Below, piece after piece: positions 35,455 to 42,827 of a stretch of 47,032 nt of DNA. The stretch comes from Gammaproteobacteria bacterium (GTDB taxonomy: Bacteria; Pseudomonadota; Gammaproteobacteria; Pseudomonadales; Azotimanducaceae), in assembly GCA_009841615.1 (NCBI GenBank), contig VXLL01000034.1, positions 1-47,032 of the forward strand, in the 5' to 3' direction. Each line of letters starts with the position of its first letter. Within the stretch, counting starts at the first letter, position 1. Both the position numbers and the translations under genes were made by a program. The notes beneath the pieces are model-generated. The model worked only from the letters and a program-made list of their open reading frames with translations, ran no database searches and was not told the origin of the DNA.

Positions 35455-35540
35455 GCAACAACCAGAGACATTCTTACTAAAGGAACATGAAGAGACGATT
35501 CCCGATCCACTTTCGCAGCAAGTAAATGATGGAGAACTAC

Positions 35541-37322
35541 ATGAATAAAGTTTTGCTGTCTATAGGACTCATCGGATATACGCTAGTCTTGATCGGCTGC
35601 CAATCGCAAGTCGTTGATACCTTGACCATCACTCACTACAGTTTAACCAACGAGTCGATTAGGTTAGTTGAGGGTGACCCGAGCGAACAGCCCATTTCAA
35701 TATCGGTTAGCTACAGAGTAACTGAAGAAAATGATGAAGTTACTAGGGTATATTTGGCGAACGGACAACCTGTAGACGGTGAACTTCAGCTCGATCAGCA
35801 AGTTACGGAACCGACTGAGGTTGTTATTTCTGTGAATTTCGTTGGCGACCAAGTAAGTCGAAGGGTTGCCACAATCCTCAGCCCCGCCGCCGAGATCGAA
35901 TTCTTTGTTATTTACCGTGCTCCTCATTACGCACCCATTTGGGAGGTGCTTCTAAAAGACGAAGTCAATCGTTCGTTGTACGAGAATCAGAGATTTACCC
36001 TTAAGGGTGATTTAAGTCATCTCCAGAACCTGAATCCCAAGTTAGTAAAAGTGTCGCTCCATGCAGGCCCATCTTTGGTGGACGGAAGCGGGAAAACCAT
36101 CTGGTTTGGACCTTTACTTGTGGTCGACAAGGAGTTTTCGGTCGAAGGGGACCTCGAAAAACCTACTCTATTTACACTCAATATTTCCTATGGTTCCGGT
36201 TTCAGGGTCGAAGCTGTACGCTTACAAGTAATTTTGGAACCGGGAGTCAATTATCGCGTGGTTCCTTGGGGTAACCAAGGGAAATTTGCAGTTCGCGCCG
36301 ATCGAGACTGTCTACACTCGAAACTAGTGTCCAATTGGCAATTCGAACCGGAGATTGTAGAACTGGTCAATTCTTGGGGCGATAGTGTACTTGATGCGTA
36401 TTGGGGAATGGACAGAGAAGCCGAGGAAGAATACAAAAAGGAACAAGTTAGAGACTACCAAGTCGCGGAACAGTGTGATGACGCGAAGTTGACCGATGTC
36501 GTAAAGTCAAGATTCATAGAGCGTTATGAGTATTCTCACGTGCATACCGCCGATCTGATAGTGACCTCGTGGTCCGAATCGTTACGACAGATTTTGCGGG
36601 ACACTCAAGATCCTGAGATCGCGCGGATGATCTTTGATTTGAGCTGGAGACAACTTCGAGACGATGATTTAATCGGAACTGCTGAAACGGTAGACAGGAT
36701 CGAGATTCTTGAGGAAATCGCATTAATAATGGATGAAGAGTTCGTTGACCAATTCATTACTCCTCACATTGAATCCTTAATGGAAGAAGAGAGTTATAGA
36801 ATGAAGCACAGCGCGCTCCGGCCAGGTCAAACCGCCCCTAAATTTAAGTTGACAACTATTGCGGGTGATGAAGTGTCACTCAGTGAAGTGGTAAGTGAAA
36901 ACGAGCTAGTATGGTTAGGTTTTTGGGCTTCTTGGTGTAGTTGGTGTACTAGTAGCTTTCCCTATTTCAAACAGGTATACGAGCAGAACAAAGACCGAGG
37001 CTTTGAAATCATCACAGTTTCGTTGGATGAGACTTTCGAAGAATGGGAGACTGCATCAAAAGCAATGGAACTTCCGTGGATCGATTTAGGAGTTGCGGAC
37101 GGTAGCGAAATGCAGAACAATTCTTCACTCGAGGTAGACGCTTACCAAGTCCGTTTGAAAAGTATTAGCAGCCACGTTTACGGACAACATCAGAGAGTCT
37201 ATGGCTACAGCCCTTTCGACAGTCGTTTTCTTATTGACGAGGACGGTTGCATCTTAAACAAGCGATTCTCCGACTATGAGCTCGAAGAATTGCTCAATTC
37301 ACTGTCAGCGGATTTGCTCTAA
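35541..37322 (+). CDS. Family B thioredoxin-domain lipoprotein, copy B3 (CSWC, no cis-proline)
   Basis: 593 residues. ATG 35541 has GGAG six bases upstream and places the lipobox cysteine (LIGC) at residue 20, so it is favoured over ATG codons five codons or so earlier. It is the nearest relative of B2 (QSQVVDTLTITHYSLTNES is shared exactly). One surface serine of the family's DRDS motif is a cysteine here (DRDCLHSK). The helical region keeps AEQCDDAKLT. The active-site segment is WASWCSWCTSSF (Cys466 and Cys469), and the region before RFLIDEDGCILNK contains an insertion with SPFDS, so the cis-proline position is Asp. The end is extended by SADLL. Same open questions about redox activity as for B2. 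Confidence 0.83.
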   Translation: MNKVLLSIGLIGYTLVLIGCQSQVVDTLTITHYSLTNESIRLVEGDPSEQPISISVSYRVTEENDEVTRVYLANGQPVDGELQLDQQVTEPTEVVISVNFVGDQVSRRVATILSPAAEIEFFVIYRAPHYAPIWEVLLKDEVNRSLYENQRFTLKGDLSHLQNLNPKLVKVSLHAGPSLVDGSGKTIWFGPLLVVDKEFSVEGDLEKPTLFTLNISYGSGFRVEAVRLQVILEPGVNYRVVPWGNQGKFAVRADRDCLHSKLVSNWQFEPEIVELVNSWGDSVLDAYWGMDREAEEEYKKEQVRDYQVAEQCDDAKLTDVVKSRFIERYEYSHVHTADLIVTSWSESLRQILRDTQDPEIARMIFDLSWRQLRDDDLIGTAETVDRIEILEEIALIMDEEFVDQFITPHIESLMEEESYRMKHSALRPGQTAPKFKLTTIAGDEVSLSEVVSENELVWLGFWASWCSWCTSSFPYFKQVYEQNKDRGFEIITVSLDETFEEWETASKAMELPWIDLGVADGSEMQNNSSLEVDAYQVRLKSISSHVYGQHQRVYGYSPFDSRFLIDEDGCILNKRFSDYELEELLNSLSADLL

Positions 37323-37461
37323 CCGAACTCTCTCTGCTTGAGTGAAGATGTATTTAATTAATTGGATGGATGGAAGCCATTATTGCACGTTGAGATGAAA
37401 GTTGGAACACACCGTTTGAATCATGAACCACAATGTAGATCTAACACGGAGAAAGACTGAG

Positions 37462-39177
37462 ATGAAGAGACTAGTTGTTACTATTGGGCTGACCGTTGCC
37501 GCTTTAATCTTGACTAGTTGTCAATCGACAACCGTTGTTGAACTCACTCGATTCACGTTGTCGAACGAGGCTGTCAGGATTGCACAGGACACTGAGACGA
37601 AACACACGTTTTGGGTAACTGTTAGCGCTGTACCCACGGATGAAAACAACCGAGCTGCAAATTTGGTACTAGCAGACGGTCCGTTAGTTGACGGCGAACT
37701 TTTGCTAAGTCAGAGAGTTGCTGAACCTACGAGAGTCTTGATATCTATAAAGCTCGGTATCAAAGAAACAGAGCGTAGACTGTTCGCAGTTCTAAAACCA
37801 AATGCCGAGATTAATTTCGTCTTGAACTACCATAACCCTAAGTACTACTCAATAGACCTAATCGGTGCCGATCATCGTTCGCTTGACCCCGATCGTAAAT
37901 TTTCTCTAACAGGGGATATAAGTGGGCTAGCCGGTGTTGAACCGAACCTTCAGGAACGGATTCCTCTATATGTCTCAGTCATCGAGCGGCAGTCGATATT
38001 TGACGATAGTGACGAAGCATTTTTCTTCCTCCCTTCGCTATTGCTCGACGACGGTAAGTTTTCGATCGATGGAGACATTGATGAACCCATCATAGTGACT
38101 ATTTCAATCAGGGGGAGAAACTCACCAGGGATATCAGCACATGCAATTTTAGAACCGGGGGTAAATTTCAGTGTTGTCCCGTTGGGTAATAGTGGAAAGC
38201 TAGCGGTTCAAGCTGATAGAGACAGTGTTCAGTCAAGACTAATGTCAAGTTGGCAACTCGATCCGGCATTTGTTTCTTTACTCGAACAGAGGATGGACAG
38301 CCGAACATCGGAGGGAGGCGTGAGCGCAGATCGAGAAGAACACGTTAACGATTTCGTGAGCTCCTACCAGATAGCTGATGAGTGTGATCATGTGAATATG
38401 ACGAACGAGAATAAGTCGGAATTTGTCGGACCGATCCCATCCGCATACCAAACTTTGGGCAACGAAATAGTAACGAAACGTTCGACGTCAATACGAAAGA
38501 TGTTGCGGGACACTCAAGACTCTGAGCTTGCTCGAATGATCTTTAATCTAAATTGGATACTACTAGATGAAGGTACAGCTCGGAACGTCAGCGTACTAGA
38601 CGAGAGGATTACAACGCTATTGGAATTGGTGCAAAAAGTAGATCAAGAAATTGTCGACCAATTTATTACTCCAAGAGTTGATGAGATTAAACGATTTCGG
38701 GAACAGATATTGAACAGTAGAACGCTACTGCCGGGTCATCTGGCCCCTGAAATTTCATTGAACAATATTGCTGGGGATAAAGTATCTCTGAGCAAAGTTT
38801 TGGAGGAAAATGAGCTCGTATTAGTAGACTTTTGGGCTTCTTGGTGTGGCCCTTGCATCGAAAGCTTTCCGGCACTCAAAAAGATGTATTCAAAATTCAA
38901 AGATCGCGGTTTTGAAATCCTGACTATTTCGCTCGACGACACTGTCAAGATTTGGACAGAGGCTTCAGAATCACATAACCTCCCTTGGATTGATTTAGGA
39001 GATCCGAAGACAGGTGACAAGAAAATCTGGAATATACGACCTAGCCAGATGGATTACGGTGTCCTGAGCATACCTAGTACGTTCCTCATTGACAATAAGG
39101 GATGTATCTTGGATAAGCACTTCTCAGATGTCGAGCTCAAAGAAATGCTCTCTTCACGACTTGCAGGCGTGAACTGA
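37462..39177 (+). CDS. Family B TlpA-like thiol-disulfide oxidoreductase lipoprotein, copy B4 (CGPC)
   Basis: 571 residues from ATG 37462, which sets the lipobox cysteine (LTSC) at residue 20; an in-frame ATG 13 codons earlier is not needed. Domain order is as in the other copies: a beta-rich N-terminal part with LEPGVNFSVVPLGNSGKLAV, a helical middle with ADECDHVNMT, then a redoxin domain starting at LLPGHLAPEISLNNIAGDKV. Its active site is the classical thioredoxin WASWCGPCIESFPAL (Cys462 and Cys465), and a normal cis-proline is present in SIPSTFLIDNKGCILDK with no insertion. This copy should be a functional periplasmic thiol oxidoreductase needing electrons from a CcdA/DsbD-type transporter elsewhere. 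Confidence 0.86.
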   Translation: MKRLVVTIGLTVAALILTSCQSTTVVELTRFTLSNEAVRIAQDTETKHTFWVTVSAVPTDENNRAANLVLADGPLVDGELLLSQRVAEPTRVLISIKLGIKETERRLFAVLKPNAEINFVLNYHNPKYYSIDLIGADHRSLDPDRKFSLTGDISGLAGVEPNLQERIPLYVSVIERQSIFDDSDEAFFFLPSLLLDDGKFSIDGDIDEPIIVTISIRGRNSPGISAHAILEPGVNFSVVPLGNSGKLAVQADRDSVQSRLMSSWQLDPAFVSLLEQRMDSRTSEGGVSADREEHVNDFVSSYQIADECDHVNMTNENKSEFVGPIPSAYQTLGNEIVTKRSTSIRKMLRDTQDSELARMIFNLNWILLDEGTARNVSVLDERITTLLELVQKVDQEIVDQFITPRVDEIKRFREQILNSRTLLPGHLAPEISLNNIAGDKVSLSKVLEENELVLVDFWASWCGPCIESFPALKKMYSKFKDRGFEILTISLDDTVKIWTEASESHNLPWIDLGDPKTGDKKIWNIRPSQMDYGVLSIPSTFLIDNKGCILDKHFSDVELKEMLSSRLAGVN

Positions 39178-39220
39178 TTGAAGTCTGCGAGCATTTTCTT
39201 GCCGCTTCAGCGTTGGGAAC

Positions 39221-39427
39221 TTGACACAAAACAAGACTCTACGAAAACGTGTGTGCATTGATGTCGATTCTTTGTGGTTGGACGCACAAACCAAAATTCA
39301 TTCATTACCGCTCGTACGTGGTGCAATCGCTAGTTCGTTTGTCCGTTCAAATTTGTTCTACGAACTCCTAGAACTACTCGCCGACGCAATGGTCAAAGCG
39401 TTAGTTGGCTTTCAATCGAGTTCCTAA
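39221..39427 (+). pseudogene. Relic of a family A gene between B4 and B5
   Basis: A 68-codon open frame ends in RSNLFYELLELLADAMVKAL followed by VGFQSSS and a stop. This matches LSNLSSAHQELFANALAAVF then VGIPVSS of A2 and the equivalent ANAMAKAYLGVPVGSF of A1. The first 45 residues are not similar and no signal peptide is present. It is best explained as an eroded family A copy left inside the family B tandem array. The flanking bases 39178-39220 and 39428-39575 show nothing further. Confidence 0.5.
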
Positions 39428-39575
39428 GTTCGCTCCTTTAGCATTAATGGATTGTCACACGGGCTGATAGATCGACCCAATGTCGAGTGCAAACACCCCT
39501 TGCAGCGTTTGCTTCCGGATATTGAATATCGGAACTACTTACCCTTATAGAAACACACCAAAGAGTGAGGTAGAA

Positions 39576-41285
39576 ATGAGAAAGGTACTTGTCGCGATCG
39601 GATTACTGCTGGTCCCCTTAATTTTCAGCAGTTGTGCTTGGGTACCCGCTTTGAACCCTTTTAACAATTTACCGCAATTCGCGTTATCTGATGAGGCCGT
39701 CAAATATGTAGAGGGCTTAATCACCGCTGATCAAGTCTCGATGACAATTAGTTATAAAACCTCTGACGAGAACGGTAACGTCTCCACCGTGGTCTTAGCG
39801 GACGGTTCATTAGTTGATGGAGAACTCCAGTTCAATCAAAAAGTAATGGAACCAACTGAAGTCTTGATTTCTTTGAAATATAGGGATAGAGAAGACACTG
39901 CGGAAACAACGGCTTTCATTACCCCTGGTATTACGAACACCTTCGTATACATTTACGGTTTCGAATTACTCATGTTGGAGGGTGAAGACCACCGTTCGAT
40001 TGATAAGAACAAGCGATTTTCCATTACTGGAAATCTCAGTGAGATTCTGGGATTTGAACCAAGCTTCATAATGGAACCAGGACTAGTACAGGTTTCGGTG
40101 TATACGAAACCGTCGTTCCTAGACCGAAGTGGAAAAGCTCTTGATTTTGGTCCAGTTTTGCTCGACGAAGGCGAGTTTTCAATTGAAGGCGACCTTGATG
40201 AACCTACCCTAGTATCAATCAAAATCTTTGAACAACCAAGTTTTCGTCGGTCTGTCAAATATTTGCCCGCAGTCTTGGAACCCGGCGTAAATTACCGAGT
40301 GGTACCGTTGGGAAAGAACGGAGAGTGGACAGTTCAGGCAGATCGAGCAAGCTTGCACACAAAACTGGTTTCAAGTTGGCAAACAGATTCAGAATATGTT
40401 TCGTTAGTCGATGAGTGGATGGATGATCGAGCAGAAAATCGCGCGGAAAGACGAGAACGACTTAAATACGAAAAAGCGTTTGTTACCAACTACAAGTTAG
40501 CAGAAGAGTGCGACCACTTGAAATTGTCGAAGGATATAAAGTTGGAATTTGCGGATCCTGCACCAACTTCTAACGAATCGATTGGTGGTGAAATCGTCAA
40601 AAAGCGTTCGGCGGCAATACGGGAGCTTTTGAGAGGCACTCAAGATTTAGAGCTTGCACAGATGGTGTTTGAATTAGGTTGGATGCAGTTTGATGACGAT
40701 GAAATCGACAGCGCAAGTGACTGGGATGAGAGACTCGCTTTATTACACGAATTAGCCGAGAAAATGGGTGAAGATTTCGCGGAGGAGACCATTGCGCCAA
40801 TCGTCGAAAGCTTGCAGTTTCAAATAACGTTAGATTCGAACAACAGATCGCTCGTACCGGGTCAGCTCGCTCCTGAGTTCACATTGAATTCGATTAATGG
40901 AAATGCAGTAACTCTGAGCGAGGTTGTGAGCGAAAACGAGCTAGTGTTGGTTGATTTTTGGGCTTCTTGGTGTGGTCCTTGTATTGCAAGCTTTCCAGCA
41001 CTCAAGAAGATGTACTCCGAAAACAAATCGCAAGGTTTTGAAATCGTCACTATTTCCCTAGACGATTCCATTGAAGATTGGGAGAATGCTTCGGAAGAGC
41101 ATGAACTTCCTTGGATCGATTTAGGCGACACGAAAGATCGTGAGAATGAAAGTACTGATCCACAAACTGCAAATGAATATGGTGTACAGTGGATACCAAG
41201 CAAGTTTCTCATTGACAAGAGAGGGTGTATCGTCCACAAACACTTTTCGGACGAAGAGCTCGAAAACCTACTCTCTCTCCTTTAA
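39576..41285 (+). CDS. Family B TlpA-like thiol-disulfide oxidoreductase lipoprotein, copy B5 (CGPC)
   Basis: 569 residues from ATG 39576, which has GAGG six bases upstream and places the lipobox cysteine (FSSC) at residue 20; the in-frame ATG 32 codons earlier is rejected. The N-terminal region carries the family phrases FALSDEAVKYVEG, GSLVDGELQFNQKVMEPTE and LEPGVNYRVVPLGKNGEWTV. The middle has AEECDHLKLS. The redoxin domain (LVPGQLAPEFTLNSINGNAV) has WASWCGPCIASFPAL (Cys466 and Cys469) and an intact cis-proline (WIPSKFLIDKRGCIVHK). With B4 it forms the thioredoxin-like subgroup of the array, and it is the last member before truncated and intact family A genes resume. Confidence 0.86.
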   Translation: MRKVLVAIGLLLVPLIFSSCAWVPALNPFNNLPQFALSDEAVKYVEGLITADQVSMTISYKTSDENGNVSTVVLADGSLVDGELQFNQKVMEPTEVLISLKYRDREDTAETTAFITPGITNTFVYIYGFELLMLEGEDHRSIDKNKRFSITGNLSEILGFEPSFIMEPGLVQVSVYTKPSFLDRSGKALDFGPVLLDEGEFSIEGDLDEPTLVSIKIFEQPSFRRSVKYLPAVLEPGVNYRVVPLGKNGEWTVQADRASLHTKLVSSWQTDSEYVSLVDEWMDDRAENRAERRERLKYEKAFVTNYKLAEECDHLKLSKDIKLEFADPAPTSNESIGGEIVKKRSAAIRELLRGTQDLELAQMVFELGWMQFDDDEIDSASDWDERLALLHELAEKMGEDFAEETIAPIVESLQFQITLDSNNRSLVPGQLAPEFTLNSINGNAVTLSEVVSENELVLVDFWASWCGPCIASFPALKKMYSENKSQGFEIVTISLDDSIEDWENASEEHELPWIDLGDTKDRENESTDPQTANEYGVQWIPSKFLIDKRGCIVHKHFSDEELENLLSLL

Positions 41286-41502
41286 GGGACAATCGCCTAG
41301 AGCGAGTGGTCGTTGTGGGCATATGGTATAGCTCAACTGTGGTACAAATGTCGTAGATCTTTATTCGGCTGACGCGCGGTTTCAACGGCTAGTCAATATC
41401 ATTAGCGAACGCACAAATCTTTAAGCTTTCTTTAAGATACTTCATCGTCGGATTGATCGTTGCGTGGCTACTCTCGAGAGCCAATTCAGAGGCAGGACCT
41501 AC

Positions 41503-41748
41503 ATGCCCCCCAGAAAACATACGCAGTTAGCCAAATTCTCGTTCTCGTTCGTTATCTGTCTTGCCAGTCTGGGTACTCTTTACCACGGCGAGAATGAGAG
41601 CGACCAAGAACCTCAGCCAGTCTCCGACACGAACGGCGACGCTTATATAGTGTTGGATGAGCAGGAGATTCGGTACAGGGTCGCATTTACTTTGATGGAT
41701 AAGCAGGCGATGAGTGTTTATCGAGCTCTCGTAAGAACACATAATTAG
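41503..41748 (+). CDS. Truncated family A protein (N-terminal part only)
   Basis: 81 residues from ATG 41503, with AGGCAGG upstream. A signal peptide (FSFSFVICLASLGTLYHG) is followed by PVSDTNGDAYIVLDEQE, equivalent to NVNSQGEAFTSMNVEM in A1, and the frame stops at RALVRTHN just where the conserved helical region begins. The cysteine-bearing C-terminus is missing. A3 begins 35 bases later, so this is probably the surviving head of a duplicated copy and may or may not be expressed. Confidence 0.5.
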   Translation: MPPRKHTQLAKFSFSFVICLASLGTLYHGENESDQEPQPVSDTNGDAYIVLDEQEIRYRVAFTLMDKQAMSVYRALVRTHN

Positions 41749-41783
41749 CAAAATAAGAAACGCTCTCACGAAATAGTCAGAAG

Positions 41784-42659
41784 ATGAACGACAGTAGCAC
41801 TGACCGAAAAAGCACGATTTTGATGTTTATGCTACTACCTCTAGTATCCTTAACGTCGCGTACTCAATCAAAAGAGGACACTAGCCAAGGAACTAGCGCG
41901 CCAGAGACATCTGAAGAATTTAGGCTTTTGTCGGAATCTGAAGTGAAATTGCATCACGCAACATTGTTCGATGAAATCAAAGAACAACTGAGTACATCCA
42001 GAGTCGAAGAGGCGCATAAAGACCTCATCGCTGATGCATTTAGCAAGGTCATGTCGGGCGTTCCAGTCGGGTCTTTCCAAAGAACCGAAGTGATCGAACA
42101 AACGGATTTAGAATTGGACGAATGCACCGGTAAATTTGCGGTGGTCGAGAATGGATACGTTGAAAATTTAGAGACTGGAGATAAGACTTATTTTGCCAAC
42201 ACAAGGACTCCTTTTTACCATGAACACACGCTTCCATTTGATTTCAAACGAGGTGGTGTATCTGCTCAGAATGAGACCGATATTACTTTTCGCTTTTTTA
42301 CAAAAACAGACCTTAGTCTGAAGAATACTCCGCAAGAAATCCTAGACGCTTTGTTCGCTAAAAAGAACATTCGGTGGGCAATGGAACTCAGCATTGACAA
42401 AGACAAGCGATCCCTCAAGCATGCGTCGTTTTACCTCGAAAAACCAATACGCAAATGGCCTATCTACCGGGTTGACACTATTCGAACTACATTTGATTTT
42501 GGGTTCATTGAGAACTGTGGATGCGTCGGAGTGAAAGAGTCAAATTTTGAAGTATCGGGCTCGGTAATTTCCGTTGGACGACTCACTCAACGTACGACTG
42601 AGACATTCTCCGATGTCGAGTGTGCGGAACCGAAACGGTTCTTACTCCCTCTGGAATAA
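41784..42659 (+). CDS. Family A exported protein with CxC...C C-terminus, copy A3
   Basis: 291 residues and the most diverged intact family A copy. A hydrophobic segment (ILMFMLLPLVSLTS) near residue 12 serves as the signal. Conserved blocks are HKDLIADAFSKVMSGVPVGS, WAMELSIDKDKRSLKHASFY and the C-terminal Cys245-x-Cys247 (ENCGCVG) with Cys280 (VECAEP), followed by RFLLPLE. The spacing from the second to the third cysteine is again exactly 33 residues. One extra cysteine lies in ELDECTGKF. The start has only a weak ribosome binding site (CAGAAG immediately before). It closes the A/B array; a change of subject to lipid-modifying genes follows. Confidence 0.68.
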   Translation: MNDSSTDRKSTILMFMLLPLVSLTSRTQSKEDTSQGTSAPETSEEFRLLSESEVKLHHATLFDEIKEQLSTSRVEEAHKDLIADAFSKVMSGVPVGSFQRTEVIEQTDLELDECTGKFAVVENGYVENLETGDKTYFANTRTPFYHEHTLPFDFKRGGVSAQNETDITFRFFTKTDLSLKNTPQEILDALFAKKNIRWAMELSIDKDKRSLKHASFYLEKPIRKWPIYRVDTIRTTFDFGFIENCGCVGVKESNFEVSGSVISVGRLTQRTTETFSDVECAEPKRFLLPLE

Positions 42660-42810
42660 TAGACCGAACAACAGCAATCAAATAGATACAATAAAATTGT
42701 TCAGTGCAAAGCGCTGAATCTGCAAGGTGATTATGGAATTTGGGTTCAAAATCTCACGATTTGCCCATTTTAGCATCTTGTTCGACTTAGTCGATTCCAA
42801 CGAGATTGCA

Positions 42811-42827
42811 AGGAGGCCGACACTATC
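42811..42827 (+). promoter_or_regulatory. Strong Shine-Dalgarno followed by an ATC start codon
   Basis: AGGAGG at 42811-42816 is followed after eight bases by ATC (42825-42827), in frame with the GPP34-P450 gene. No ATG, GTG or TTG exists between the upstream in-frame stop (42771-42773) and ATG 42846, and the next codons (RLTEEL) belong to the conserved GPP34 domain. Confidence 0.6.
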
